A stretch of 64,000 nucleotides of DNA from Burkholderia thailandensis E264 (GCF_000012365.1 NC_007650.1:2604001-2668000); one strand, 5' to 3'. Positions 1-10,819 are shown, numbered from the stretch's first letter. Notes: a model not told the origin generated them from the sequence alone. Translations and numbers: made by a program.

Positions 1-2
1 TC

Positions 3-740
3 GGCCGTCTGCTGATGGCGCAATGCGCGGCGACGGTCAAGAAGGTGTCGCTCGAGCTCGGCGGCAACGCGCCGTTCATCGTGTTCGACGACGCGGATCT
101 CGATGCGGCGGTCGAAGGCGCGATCGCGTCGAAGTATCGAAACAGCGGGCAAACGTGCGTATGCACGAACCGCTTCTACGTGCACGAGAAGGTCTACGAC
201 GCCTTTGCCGAGAAGCTGACCGCCGCCGTCGCGAAGCTGAAGGTCGGACTCGGCACCGAGGCGGGCGTCGTGCAGGGGCCGCTCATCAACGGCGCGGCGG
301 TGCAGAAGGTCGAATCGCACATTGCCGACGCGCTCGACAAAGGCGCGCGCGTGACGACGGGCGGCAAGCGCCACGCGCTCGGCCACGGCTTCTTCGAGCC
401 GACCGTGCTGACGGGCGTCACGCCCGACATGAAGGTCGCGAAGGAGGAAACGTTCGGCCCGCTCGCGCCGCTGTTTAAGTTCTCGACCGAAGAAGAAGCG
501 ATCCGCTACGCGAACGACACCGAATTCGGCCTCGCCGCGTACTTCTACAGCCGCGACATCGGCCGCGTGTGGCGCGTCGCCGAGGCGCTCGAATACGGGA
601 TGGTCGGCATCAACGCCGGAATCATCTCGAACGAGGTCGCGCCGTTCGGCGGCGTCAAGCAATCGGGGCTCGGCCGCGAGGGCTCGCACTACGGGATCGA
701 CGATTACGTCGTGATCAAGTACATGTGCGTCGCGGTGTGA
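3..740 (+). CDS. gabD: NAD(P)-dependent succinate-semialdehyde dehydrogenase, C-terminal part
   Basis: The gene begins before the window; about 245 C-terminal residues are present. Aldehyde dehydrogenase family: it oxidises an aldehyde, most likely succinate semialdehyde to succinate, in the cytoplasm. Visible are the catalytic-glutamate motif [13 protein letters not shown], the catalytic-cysteine region [14 protein letters not shown], the conserved [11 protein letters not shown] segment and the C-terminal [16 protein letters not shown]. The double-cysteine CVC version of the cysteine motif and the [12 protein letters not shown] tail are typical of GabD rather than of betaine- or benzaldehyde-type enzymes. 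The substrate is inferred from family resemblance. The upstream gene, often gabT, is out of view. Confidence 0.9.
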   Translation, partial: GRLLMAQCAATVKKVSLELGGNAPFIVFDDADLDAAVEGAIASKYRNSGQTCVCTNRFYVHEKVYDAFAEKLTAAVAKLKVGLGTEAGVVQGPLINGAAVQKVESHIADALDKGARVTTGGKRHALGHGFFEPTVLTGVTPDMKVAKEETFGPLAPLFKFSTEEEAIRYANDTEFGLAAYFYSRDIGRVWRVAEALEYGMVGINAGIISNEVAPFGGVKQSGLGREGSHYGIDDYVVIKYMCVAV

Positions 741-1364
741 TGCGTGAGGTGTGATGCACGATGCGCGCCGCTCGCGTGGCGCGCATCGTGCGAAACGGCA
801 ATCCGCGCCCGAAGCGCCCACTGCACGCATCCGCGCGCCTTTGCACGTCGACCGGAAGCGGAACCGGTTTGCGCACGGCGCGGCGTCCTCGTCGCCCTGC
901 GGTGACGCAAGCGCGCGCCGATCGCCTGCGTCGAACATCCGTCGACCCGGATCTTGCGTCGCCGGATATGGCGGCCGCCTCCCTGCCCCCGCGCGGCGCG
1001 CATCGCGCCACGAAGGCGCGCTTCGCCAGCCGCGCAACATGCGCGGCTCCCCCCGGAACGCACGGCGCGGCCACGCGCGTCACCGCCGCTCTGCCCTCTT
1101 CGGCGCGGATCGTCGCCATCCGCGCTCCGGTCGCGCGCTTCTCCTTTCCGGCCGCACGAAATTGCACCGCAAGCGCTTCATCCATCCCCCATAAAAATCC
1201 CGCACTGCCGGGCCGCCGTCGAATAAAAATAGCGAAAATCATTCCCATTTTATTTTCAATACAGTCGGAATCATTTCCGAAAAAACAACGATTAAAATTA
1301 CGATACTTAAAAATCATTTTCATTAAAACAATCGAGCGGCGAGCAAATTCACCGCCCTCTTTCA

Positions 1365-1392
1365 TTGACATCCCGGGATATATACCTAGACT
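1365..1392 (+). promoter_or_regulatory. Putative sigma-70 promoter in an AT-rich island
   Basis: A perfect -35 hexamer TTGACA (1365-1370) is followed after 16 bp by TAGACT (1387-1392). It lies at the end of the AT-rich stretch and about 95 bp upstream of an ATG preceded by AAGGAG at 1489. Transcription would run toward the Rieske genes. The hexamers are visible; activity is inferred. Confidence 0.4.
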
Positions 1393-1488
1393 CCAACGAA
1401 AGACTCGACATACCGCTCGTCGCCATCCGGACGCGTCACTTCGCCCGGTCCCATACGGATGCCTCCCATTCGATGAAGGAGCTTCGTC

Positions 1489-2145
1489 ATGAGGGAAACG
1501 CTTGAGACAATTCACGCCCCAAAAGCCGGGCCTACCGGCTCCCCCGGCTCCCCCGCCCTCTCGACATTCGACGCAGCCGCTCCGACCGGAATCAAGAAAA
1601 TAATGCGCCCCGGAGAATCGCGGAAGATTTCGATTCCGGTTCCGATTCCATTCTCCACTCCACTCCCGATTCGTTTATCCGCGACGCGCCGCGCTCACAA
1701 TCGCGGGTATTGCCGCGCCGAAGATTCGGAACGCGAACGGCGGCACCATGCATTCGATAATCACGCCGATGTCGACGCCGATACCGGCCGGCGGCGCGGT
1801 TCGGCGCCGGGTAGCGCCGCACCGGCGGCACGCGATCGGGCAATCGCGGTGAAGGGCGAGTGCGCGATCGACGCGATCCGCAGCGATGCCGGCGGGCCGG
1901 CGCGGCCATTCCCGGCTTCGATCGCGTCCCGCGCGCGTCGTCGCGGCGACCGCCGGCGGCTGACGCCCCTCTCGGCACCGGCCGACCGGGCGGCGCCGAA
2001 CACGCGCTGCGCGGCGCTACGCCCGCCCTCCGCGCCCCATCGGACGGCTACCGCCGCCATGTCGACCGCCGGCGGCCATTTCCACGGCGTTTGCGCCCGC
2101 CTCGGCAGCCCATACGCCGCCGACAGGCTGGCGCGCGCCGATTGA
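1489..2145 (+). CDS. Orphan ORF of doubtful coding status
   Basis: The ATG at 1489 is preceded by AAGGAG at good spacing and by a promoter-like sequence. The predicted product (218 aa) starts MRETLETIHAPKAGPTGS, is proline/serine-rich for about 70 residues and then becomes arginine-rich, as out-of-frame high-GC DNA does. No family is recognised. It could be a short genuine peptide gene whose true end has been lost, a leader, or no gene at all. Confidence 0.2.
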   Translation: MRETLETIHAPKAGPTGSPGSPALSTFDAAAPTGIKKIMRPGESRKISIPVPIPFSTPLPIRLSATRRAHNRGYCRAEDSERERRHHAFDNHADVDADTGRRRGSAPGSAAPAARDRAIAVKGECAIDAIRSDAGGPARPFPASIASRARRRGDRRRLTPLSAPADRAAPNTRCAALRPPSAPHRTATAAMSTAGGHFHGVCARLGSPYAADRLARAD

Positions 2146-2459
2146 CGACGCATCGCGCCAGGATCGGCGAAATGTCCCCTCGCCCCATTCAGCATCGCGT
2201 GCTTCGCCGGCGCTCGCACGCGCTTGCGCCGGCGCTCGGCGGCGCACGGGCCGAGGACGGCGCGCATCGTCGCGGCGCGCTCGAACACCCGCGCCGCCGG
2301 CCGCCGCGCATGGCGCGCGATGCACGCCATGTACGCCACGCACCCGATGCCCCGCTGCGCCGGCGGACATTCGGCCGACCGAGACGAAACGCAAGCGGGC
2401 CCGCCGCGGCGCGCGCGCCACGCATGCAGGAGGCATCGCGCTCGCCGCGATGAACACGG

Positions 2460-3452
2460 ATGAATACGGTCGCTCAGATTCGTTTCGATTCCATTGCCCG
2501 CTGGATGCCGGTCGCGCTGTCCGAGCAGGTGAGCGGCAGGGCGGCGCTTGCCGTCATCTGCATGGAGCAGCCGCTCGTGCTGTTTCGCGACGCGTCGGGC
2601 GCCGTATGCGCGATGGAGGATCGTTGCGCGCATCGCCGAGCGCCGCTATCGCTCGGGCGCGTCACGCCCGACGGCCGGCTGCAGTGCGCGTATCACGGCT
2701 GGACCTACGACGGCGCGACGGGCGCCTGCGTGGCGATTCCGAATCTGTCGGCGAGCGAGCGCGTGCCCGCGCACTATGCCGCGCATGCGTACAAGACGCT
2801 CGAACGCGACGGCTTCATATGGGCCTGCGCGCGCGATGCACCGCCACCCGCCGAGGCGATCGCTCGCGACGCCCGCAGCGCCCGGCGATTCGCGGGCTCG
2901 GTGACGGTCGCCATCGCGCGCGACGAATACGTCGCCGCATTGGCCGACGGGCCGCATCTGACGATGCGCATCGCCGGCCTGTACATCACGGATTACGTGA
3001 TCGCGGACGCGACGCCGCACGACGGCGACATCGCGACGGAACGCGGCGTCACGTGGCTGGCGCACATCGTCGACAGGCACTTCGGCGTGCGTCATCCGTG
3101 GACGCTGCGCGTCACGTCGCCGCGAGACGGTGTCCTCGCGTCGGTCGAACTCGCATCGCGCGACGGCGCGACGGCGCTCTGGGCGTCGATCGCGATCACG
3201 CCGGCGGCGCGCGGCGCGACGAACGTACTGTGGCGCGGCGGCGTCGCGGCCGACGCGAGCGGCTTCGGCGCAAAACTGTTTCGGACGTGGGCGCGCCTGC
3301 ACGCCGTGCCGTTCGCGATGCTCGCGCACGTCGACGGCCGCGCGCTATCGACGCTCGACGCGCTCTATTCGCGGGCATGGCGCGGCCCGATCCCGGAGGG
3401 CATCGCCCACACGCGGCCGATGCCGGCCGACTATCGCACAAGGAGCCGATGA
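2460..3452 (+). CDS. Rieske [2Fe-2S] domain protein (oxygenase-like)
   Basis: A 330-residue protein with an N-terminal Rieske domain. The two cluster-binding boxes are complete: C56-x-H58 (CAHRRAP) and C76-x2-H79 (CAYHGW). This layout is that of ring-hydroxylating or O-demethylating oxygenases of the VanA/PrnD type. The usual mononuclear-iron motif (N-x2-D-x2-H-x4-H) is not seen in the C-terminal two thirds, so the protein may only carry electrons or may have a diverged catalytic domain. The start at 2460 was chosen by homology; another ATG lies at 2450 in a different frame. Its stop overlaps the start of the next gene (ATGATGA at 3449), indicating translational coupling. Substrate unknown. 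Confidence 0.75.
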   Translation: MNTVAQIRFDSIARWMPVALSEQVSGRAALAVICMEQPLVLFRDASGAVCAMEDRCAHRRAPLSLGRVTPDGRLQCAYHGWTYDGATGACVAIPNLSASERVPAHYAAHAYKTLERDGFIWACARDAPPPAEAIARDARSARRFAGSVTVAIARDEYVAALADGPHLTMRIAGLYITDYVIADATPHDGDIATERGVTWLAHIVDRHFGVRHPWTLRVTSPRDGVLASVELASRDGATALWASIAITPAARGATNVLWRGGVAADASGFGAKLFRTWARLHAVPFAMLAHVDGRALSTLDALYSRAWRGPIPEGIAHTRPMPADYRTRSR

Positions 3453-4489
3453 TGCTATCCGTGGGCAATGAGGACCTCGACCTGACAAACCGCCACAACG
3501 CGGAAGACTGGCTGCCCGACCGAATCCGGCTGCGCAACGTGTGGCTGCCGCTCGCCCATACGTTCGAGATCGGCGAACGCGCTTCGCGCTGGTACGTTCA
3601 TTCGGAGCCGTGCTATCTGTGGCGCGCGGCAGGCCGCATCCATGCGTGCCCCTGGCATCCCGGACTGCCGGCGGCGAAGCGCCCCACGCCGCGCCCGCGG
3701 GACGCGGACGCCGCGTGCTACCCGGTCGTCGAACGATTCGGCTATGTATGGGTGTGGTACGGCGAGCCCGAGGCCGCGAGCGACGCCTTCGTGCCGGACG
3801 TGCCGTTCCTGCCGCGCGACGGCGGCCTGCCGAAATACATGCAGGGCAACATCCGGGTCGATTGCTGCGCACCGCTGCTCATCGAGAATCTGATCGATTT
3901 GACGCACTCGGATTTTCTGCACGCGAAGGCGTTTGGCGATCAGCACGCCGACGAGGACCGGGTCGACGTTCGCTACACATCCGAAACGGTCACGATGATC
4001 TGACGCTGCAAGAACAAGTCGATCCTGCCGATCATGCGCTGGTTCGGCGGCGTGCGCGCGAAATATCAAGACATTCACGCGGTGGTCCACGTCCATGTGC
4101 GCAGCTCGGTCGCACTCGCCTATGGCCGCCACACGCCGGGCAGCGACCTGCCTCTGTTCCATCCGTGCGTGTCTGAATCGCGCCACTAATGCCGGCTCGA
4201 CTTCGCGTTGAACGCGACGCAGGCGCCCTGGCCGTTGTGCCTGCTCTTGCCGTTCGTGCCCTATGTCGTCGGCCCTCAGGACAATCGCATGGTCAGGCGG
4301 CAAAACAGCCGCTATCTGGACCCCGGCGAGCGCCGCGATCTGTATTCGCGTTTCGATCGCGCGGGATTGCGTTACCGGATTCTGTGGCAGCAGCTCGCGA
4401 AACGGCAGCGCGAAGGCGATTTCAGCTACGGGGACGATGCCCTTCCGAGCCAGGACGCACGCGAAATCCTCGGGATGCCGAACGGATAG
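3449..4489 (+). pseudogene. Broken Rieske-type oxygenase, two in-frame stops
   Basis: One frame encodes a recognisable oxygenase of about 346 residues, interrupted by TGA at 4001-4003 and TAA at 4187-4189; the homologous frame continues after each stop to TAG at 4487. The mononuclear-iron ligands are intact in ENLIDLTHSDFLH. In the Rieske domain only the second box remains (CPWH). The segment that should hold the first C-x-H box between GRIHA and CPWH is missing, as if about 20 codons were deleted in frame. A ribosome binding site (AAGGAG) precedes ATG 3449, which overlaps the stop of the upstream Rieske gene. The gene is most likely dead in this strain. Sequencing error cannot explain two stops plus a missing motif easily, but it is not excluded for the stops. 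Confidence 0.75.
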
Positions 4490-4681
4490 CGCGCGCACTG
4501 ACCGTCGGCGACCGGGCGCGCCCGCTTCTCTCGCGCACGCCGTCCGGTCTGCATCGGCCGCCGTGTTTTCGCAGACAACGTCTGCCGCTTGCGCCCCCCT
4601 GTCGAATCGCCGTTTGACGAAGCCGGCAGCGAGATCATTCTCATTCGCTCGCGGCCGCTTCTCATCGATACGTGGTATTCG

Positions 4682-5704
4682 ATGAAGACCCTGCCGGAAC
4701 GTGAGATGCGAGGAAAGCCGCCGCACCCGTGCGCCGCGCCGCGCCCGCGGACGCGGCGCACGACGCAAACATGGCGGTCCCGCGTGCGGCGGCACCGCAT
4801 TCGCCGCGTTCGCCGCATCGCCCCACGGCTGAGCGCGGCGCTCAGGCTTGCCCGCCGCCCCACCGAGGCGCTCGCCAACATGGCGGTGGCGCTGGGGTTT
4901 GCCCGGCGCGACGCGGATCGCTACATGCTCACCACGCTCAGCGAGGCTTTTCTGGTCGAGCGCAGCCCGACGTATTTCGGCCCGTTGTTCGATCTGATGT
5001 ACGAAACCAGCGAGACGTTCTCGCTCAAGTCGCTAGAGAAGGCGATACGCGACAATGCCCCGCACGCTTACGACGGCCCCGACGTCTTCCGGTCGCACGA
5101 GCAGCACGCAGAACTTGCAGCGCGCTTCACGCGGGCAATGGAGAGCGTGAGCGCCGTGCACGCGCCCGTGTGGCCGACGAAACTCGATCTTTCGAGGCAT
5201 CGCGTGATGCTCGACGTCGGCGGGGGCTCCGGCGTGCACACGAGAGGCGCGCTGTCGGCGTGGCCCGCGCTGCGAGGGATACTGTTCGATCTGCCGAACG
5301 TATGCGAATTGAGCCGTTCGTACTTCGCGAAATCACCGGTGCGGGAACACGTCACGCTCCATCCCGGCGACATGTGGAACGATCCGTTTCCCGACGCGGA
5401 TCTGCATTTCTATTCGAACGTCTTCCACATCTACCCTCGGGAAAAGAACGTGCTCCTCGCACACAAGAGCTTCGAGGCGCTCGCGCCCGGCGGCCGGATC
5501 GTGCTGCATGAGATTCTGTATCGCGACGACAAGAGCGGCCCGCTTGCCGCGGCGGCATTCAGCCTGAAGATGCTCAGTTGGACCGAGGACGAGCAATACT
5601 TGTCGCGTGAATTGACCGGGATACTGACGGGCGCGGGCTTTTCGTCGATCGAGACCATCGCGAGCGCCGGCCATTGCAGCGTGGTCACGGGCATGAAGCG
5701 GTGA
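4682..5704 (+). CDS. SAM-dependent O-methyltransferase, N-terminus degraded
   Basis: Family-2 O-methyltransferase (plant COMT/hydroxyneurosporene-methyltransferase fold). From about 4850 the match is clear: RRPTEALANMAVALGF, the SAM-binding motif VMLDVGGGSG, the acidic LFDLPNV, then GDMWNDPFPDADL and LAPGGRIVLHEIL, ending at ITSAGH-like IASAGHCSVVTGMKR. It would methylate a hydroxyl of a small aromatic or polyketide substrate in the cytosol. The usual N-terminal dimerisation domain of about 60 residues is not recognisable; residues encoded by 4700-4840 are arginine-rich, which suggests a frameshift or decay. The start at 4682 is only the nearest ATG with a plausible peptide; a shorter product from 4880 is possible. 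It follows the two Rieske genes and probably belonged to the same pathway. Confidence 0.6.
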   Translation: MKTLPEREMRGKPPHPCAAPRPRTRRTTQTWRSRVRRHRIRRVRRIAPRLSAALRLARRPTEALANMAVALGFARRDADRYMLTTLSEAFLVERSPTYFGPLFDLMYETSETFSLKSLEKAIRDNAPHAYDGPDVFRSHEQHAELAARFTRAMESVSAVHAPVWPTKLDLSRHRVMLDVGGGSGVHTRGALSAWPALRGILFDLPNVCELSRSYFAKSPVREHVTLHPGDMWNDPFPDADLHFYSNVFHIYPREKNVLLAHKSFEALAPGGRIVLHEILYRDDKSGPLAAAAFSLKMLSWTEDEQYLSRELTGILTGAGFSSIETIASAGHCSVVTGMKR

Positions 5705-5997
5705 TCTCACGCGTGAGGCGATGCGCAACGAGAGGCAGCCAGCAGCGAGGTGCGGGGTTCGCAAGAAAATTCGCGCGGCGCGGACAAGGCGAACGATGTC
5801 CGGCGGCTGCCTTTGCCCGCGTCGTTTCAGGCTTGCATACGTGAAGCCGCGAAGAATGCCGCAGCCGGCCATCTCGATCGCACGCGACGAATGCGCGACG
5901 AATGCGCGGCGAGCAGGCGGTGCAGCGCGCGCCGAACCTCGCCGCGACGACGCAAGCGCACGGCGCCGCGGCGGCCGAGGCCGCGCGCGCCTCGCCG

Positions 5998-7542
5998 TCA
6001 GCGAAACACACCCACCGCGTCGACGAGCAGCGTCGCCTGCTGCCGCAGGCTCTCCGACGCCGCCGCACTCTCTTCGACGAGCGCCGCGTTCTGCTGCGTG
6101 ATGTTGTCGAGATGCACGACGGCGTCGTCGACCTGCGTGACGCCCGAGCGCTGCTCGCTCGTCGACGCGCTGATCTCGGCGATCAGATCGGACACGCGCT
6201 TCACCTGCGACACGATCTCATCCATCGTCTTGCCCGCGTAGTCGACCGTCTGCGCGCCGGATTCGACCTGCTCGACGCTCGCGCCGATCAGCGTCTTGAT
6301 CTCCTTCGCCGCATTCGCGCTGCGTTGCGCGAGCGCGCGCACCTCGCCCGCGACCACCGCGAAGCCGCGCCCTTGCTCGCCCGCGCGCGCCGCCTCGACG
6401 GCCGCGTTCAGCGCGAGGATGTTGGTCTGGAACGCAATGCCGTCGATCACGCCGATGATCTCCGAGATCCGGCGCGAACTCTCGGTGATCTCGCTCATCG
6501 TGCTCACCACTTCGCGCACCGCCTGCCCGCCGCGCTCCGCCGCCTGGCTCGCCGATTCGGACAGCCGGTTCGCCTGCGTCGCGGTCTCCGCGTTGCTCGA
6601 CACGGTCGCCGTCATCTGCGCCATCGACGCGGCCGTCTGCTGCACGCTCGTCGCCGCCTGCTCGGTGCGCGCGCTCAGATCGTGGTTGCCCTGCGCGATC
6701 TCGTTGATCGCGCGCTGCACGGTCAGCACCTGCTCGCTCACGTCGTCGATCAGCCAGCGGAACATCAGCCCGAGCTGATTGATCGTGCGCAGCGACATGC
6801 CGATTTCGTCGACGCGGTTCATGTTGACGCCCTGACGGCTCGCCCCGGTCGCGACATCGAGCGCCTGCCGGCGCAGCGTGCGCAGCGGGCGCGCGATCTG
6901 CGCGTCGAGCCACCATGCGGCGAGCGCCGCGCCGCCGAGCGTCGCGCCCGCGAGTTTCGCGAGCGGCGCGCCCGTCATGCCGGCCGCACACGCGGCGACG
7001 ACGATCGCCGGCGTCAGCGTGACCATCGGCAAATGAATGCGCGCGCGCACCGACATCGTCTGCAGCAGCGAGCGCGCGCGCAACAGCCCGGCGCGCACGA
7101 TCAAACCCTTGTGGAAACGCCGGCTGCCCGCGCGGCCCTCGCGAAATTCGCGATAGAGCGAGTCGGCGGCGGCGATCTCGGCGCGCGCGGGCTTCGTGCG
7201 CACGGACATGTAGCCTTGCGTCTGGCCGCCGCGAATCACGGGCACCGCGTTCGCGCGCACCCAGTAGTGATCGCCGTTCTCGCGGCGGTTCTTGACGAGC
7301 GCGGTCCACGGCTCGCCGCGCTTCAACGTCGCCCACATGTCGGCGAACGCTTCGCGCGGCATGTCGGGATGGCGGACGACGTTGTGCGGCGCGCCGACGA
7401 TCTCGTCGCTCGAGAAGCCGCTGACTTGCACGAACGCCGCGTTCGCATACGTGATGCGGCCGTGCGGATCGGTCGTCGACATCAGCGTGGCGTCGTCGGG
7501 ATATTCGAATTCGTGTTGGGTGACCGGTTGGTTGTTACGCAT
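5998..7542 (-). CDS. Aer-like PAS-domain methyl-accepting chemotaxis protein
   Basis: A 514-residue chemoreceptor. The N-terminus carries a PAS domain (about residues 10-115, with [19 protein letters not shown] and [13 protein letters not shown]), the type that binds FAD in the aerotaxis receptor Aer. A hydrophobic hairpin follows at about 170-220, then a HAMP-like stretch. The C-terminal signalling coiled coil holds the hairpin tip [19 protein letters not shown] that contacts CheA/CheW. There is no large periplasmic ligand domain, so the cue is sensed inside the cell, probably redox or oxygen. No C-terminal CheR-tethering pentapeptide is seen. It stands alone on the minus strand with no chemotaxis genes nearby. 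Confidence 0.9.
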   Translation of the reverse strand: MRNNQPVTQHEFEYPDDATLMSTTDPHGRITYANAAFVQVSGFSSDEIVGAPHNVVRHPDMPREAFADMWATLKRGEPWTALVKNRRENGDHYWVRANAVPVIRGGQTQGYMSVRTKPARAEIAAADSLYREFREGRAGSRRFHKGLIVRAGLLRARSLLQTMSVRARIHLPMVTLTPAIVVAACAAGMTGAPLAKLAGATLGGAALAAWWLDAQIARPLRTLRRQALDVATGASRQGVNMNRVDEIGMSLRTINQLGLMFRWLIDDVSEQVLTVQRAINEIAQGNHDLSARTEQAATSVQQTAASMAQMTATVSSNAETATQANRLSESASQAAERGGQAVREVVSTMSEITESSRRISEIIGVIDGIAFQTNILALNAAVEAARAGEQGRGFAVVAGEVRALAQRSANAAKEIKTLIGASVEQVESGAQTVDYAGKTMDEIVSQVKRVSDLIAEISASTSEQRSGVTQVDDAVVHLDNITQQNAALVEESAAASESLRQQATLLVDAVGVFR

Positions 7543-8306
7543 GAGCGCTCCGAATATTAGATCTGCATCCCTTTTCTGCTTTCATCGGCCGAATGAATCA
7601 ATCGAATTGCTTTCGATAGGCCTGTACCCTTTTTCGGCAAGCATTCAAGAAAATTGACATCGGCCTGGGAAAACCCGATGTGGCAGATTTAGTGTTGACA
7701 TGCATCAGACAAATGCCCCGAGCGCGCCGGCTCCGCGCGCCGCGACAAAATCGGCCGGCGCCGCCCTATTCGGATGGTTATCGCCGGCCGTCCGGTTTCT
7801 TCTGATCGGAATCAAACAATTTCGTATGAATTATTCCAATTTCCTTATCAAGCGAATATTCATGAATTGAAGCGATATTCATTGACAAAAACATTCCGTT
7901 TTGAAATGGATGCGAAATGCTTCTGATTTCGCTATCCCGACATTCTTGCGGGACGCGGATTTGTCTTTGAGGCCAATGAGTTAAGCGAGCGACGAAGCGC
8001 CGAGGCGGCGTGCGGATGGGGAGCGATCGCGTGCGTCGCGGTGCGGGGCGAAGAGACGGCGGGAACCGGCGGCAGCGCGATCGAGATCGACACGCCGCGC
8101 CGTCCATCACGATCGACCGACGCCGGCCCAGTCGGCCGGCGCGCGGCCGGCGGGACCTCGAACGCGGCGTGCGTTCGTTGCGCGGACAACGCACGGAGCC
8201 GGCACGCGGCGCGGCCGCCCGCCGAGGCCGCTAAAGACAAACGGCCCGGCTCTTGCGAGCGCGGGCCGCTTGAGGGAAGCCGCCGCGCGACGCGCGGCGG
8301 CGCGCA
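7543..8306. other. Gene-free stretch of about 760 bp
   Basis: No gene supported. It contains an AT-rich patch (about 7790-7930) and the inverted repeat CATCGG...CCGATG at about 7658-7680, just before a second TTGACA-like element. The minus-strand ORF over 7778-8194 is arginine-rich at its start and lacks family signals. A terminator for the thiolase gene lies near its right end. Confidence 0.5.
8233..8268 (-). terminator. Rho-independent terminator after pcaF
   Basis: On the minus strand CGGCCCG (8262-8268) pairs with CGGGCCG (8242-8248) across a 13-nt loop and is followed by a T-rich run (TTTGTCTTT). It sits about 40 bp past the thiolase stop codon. Confidence 0.7.
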
Positions 8307-9509
<1,203 letters not shown>

Positions 9510-9586
9510 GTCGTCTCCGGTCGGTCTGATCCCGCGAGCCGACTCGACATCGCCGCCTCCGCTCGCCTCGAATTCACTTGATAAAA

Positions 9587-9620
9587 GTTCGATATATGAA
9601 CATAAGATCGTTAATCGAAC
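9587..9620. promoter_or_regulatory. Two PcaR-like operator boxes
   Basis: GTTCGATATATGAAC (9587-9601) and GATCGTTAATCGAAC (9606-9620; reverse complement GTTCGATTAACGATC) lie tandem between pcaF and the IclR gene. Both resemble the 15-bp PcaR site of Pseudomonas pca promoters (GTTCGATAATCGCAC). Their position in the divergent promoter fits activation of pcaF by PcaR plus autoregulation. Matches were judged by eye. Confidence 0.65.
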
Positions 9621-9744
9621 GTTTCCCATGCGATCATAGGGAGCGCGCGAACGCGCGTCAAGCGTAGGGCCCATGCGGGACGCGGGTTGGCGCAACCCGA
9701 CCCCATGCGCTAATCTTCCCCGCTGCACATCCATTCCACCCGCC

Positions 9745-10530
9745 ATGAGCACAGAATTTCAGGCCAAACCCGGCGACTCCTATGTCCAGTCGTTCGCCCG
9801 CGGACTCGCGGTGATTCGCGCGTTCGACGCGGAGCACCCTGAGCAGACGCTCACCGAGGTCGCGTCCGCGACCGGCCTGACCCGCGCGGGCGCGCGGCGC
9901 ATCCTGCTGACGCTGCAGACGCTCGGCTACGTCGAGGCCGACGGCCGCCTGTTCCGGCTCACGCCGAAGATCCTCGATCTCGGGTTCGCGTACCTGACGT
10001 CGATGCCGTTCTGGAATCTCGCGGAACCGGTGATGGAGCAGTTGTCCGCGCGCATCCACGAAAGCTGCTCGGCGGCCGTGCTCGACCGCACCGAAATCGT
10101 GTACGTGCTGCGCGTGCCGACGCACAAGATCATGACGATCAATCTGTCGATCGGCAGCCGGCTGCCTGCGTACTGCACGTCGATGGGCCGCGTGCTGCTA
10201 TCGTCGCTCGACGACGCCGCGCTCGACGACACGCTCGCGCAGAGCACGCGGCGCGCGTACACGCCGCGCACGCTCGTCGATCCCGCCGCGCTGAAGGACG
10301 AGATCGCGCACGTGCGCAGCCAGGGCTGGGCGATCGTCGATCAGGAACTGGAAGCCGGGTTGATTTCGTTGTCGGCGCCGATCCGCAACCGGCGCGGGCA
10401 GGTGATCGCCGCGATGAACATCAGCGGCAACGCGCAGCGGCACAGCGCGAAGCAGATGGTCAAGGCGTTCCTCGATCCGCTGCTGGAAGCGTCGCAGACC
10501 GTGTCGCAACTCGTCGCGCGACGCGGCTGA
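9745..10530 (+). CDS. pcaR: IclR-family regulator of the beta-ketoadipate pathway
   Basis: A 261-residue protein of the PcaR/PcaU/PobR branch of IclR regulators. The N-terminal winged helix-turn-helix (about residues 12-75) includes SFARGLAVIRAFDAEHPEQ and ATGLTRAGARRILLTLQTLG. The C-terminal effector domain contains LSIGSRLPAYCTSMGRVLLS and AAMNISGNAQRHS, as in PcaR, whose inducer is beta-ketoadipate. ATG 9745 is chosen over an upstream in-frame ATG (9673) because homology starts at MSTEFQAKPGD. It is divergent from pcaF and shares the operator region. Confidence 0.85.
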   Translation: MSTEFQAKPGDSYVQSFARGLAVIRAFDAEHPEQTLTEVASATGLTRAGARRILLTLQTLGYVEADGRLFRLTPKILDLGFAYLTSMPFWNLAEPVMEQLSARIHESCSAAVLDRTEIVYVLRVPTHKIMTINLSIGSRLPAYCTSMGRVLLSSLDDAALDDTLAQSTRRAYTPRTLVDPAALKDEIAHVRSQGWAIVDQELEAGLISLSAPIRNRRGQVIAAMNISGNAQRHSAKQMVKAFLDPLLEASQTVSQLVARRG

Positions 10531-10819
10531 GGCTGACACTGGCGCGCTTGGGAGCCGCCCCGCCCCCAAGCGCGCACTCTTCGCTTCATCTTCGGCCAGA
10601 ACGGCCCAGCGGCGCTTGCACGGCCCTATCTTTGTTTTGCTTTATCAAGCAGCGCCGCTCACCGATCGAATCCTGTCCGAATGGTCAGGTTATAGCGCAT
10701 TAGCGCCGTGAATTCAACGAATTAAAAAAGGCTGTCGCGTATCCGCCGCCGCACGGCGGCCGGCAGCTGCGGCGTCTACAATGTCGGGCTCCGGTTGCCG
10801 CCCACCACGAGCGCACGCC

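Larger units (their letters stand above)
741..2459. other. Long gene-poor stretch with an AT-rich island
   Basis: No recognisable gene is seen in 1.7 kb. 741-1190 and 1680-2450 are GC-rich and their open frames are arginine-rich, as expected of noncoding high-GC DNA. About 1195-1400 is strikingly AT-rich for this genome and contains the inverted repeat TCGGAATCATTTCCGA (1265-1280) and a promoter-like sequence. An ORF with a good ribosome binding site starts at 1489 and is listed separately. The stretch may be the remains of genes once attached to the oxygenase cluster that follows. Confidence 0.5.

Noticed and set aside
1761..2633. 290-residue minus-strand ORF overlapping the start of the first Rieske gene
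   Set aside because: Composition is that of noncoding GC-rich DNA and it overlaps a well-supported gene.
4001..4003. Selenocysteine or read-through explanation for the TGA in the oxygenase
   Set aside because: A TAA follows in the same frame at 4187 and half of the Rieske motif is missing, so loss of function is simpler.
5902..7560. 552-residue open frame antisense to the chemoreceptor
   Set aside because: Repeated arginine/histidine/leucine composition mirrors the coiled-coil codons of the opposite strand; no ribosome site or homology.
7778..8194. Minus-strand ORF with an AT-rich, protein-like end (NGMFLSMNIASIHEYSLDK)
   Set aside because: Most of it is arginine-rich, there is no ribosome site, and the natural-looking end only reflects the AT-rich patch.
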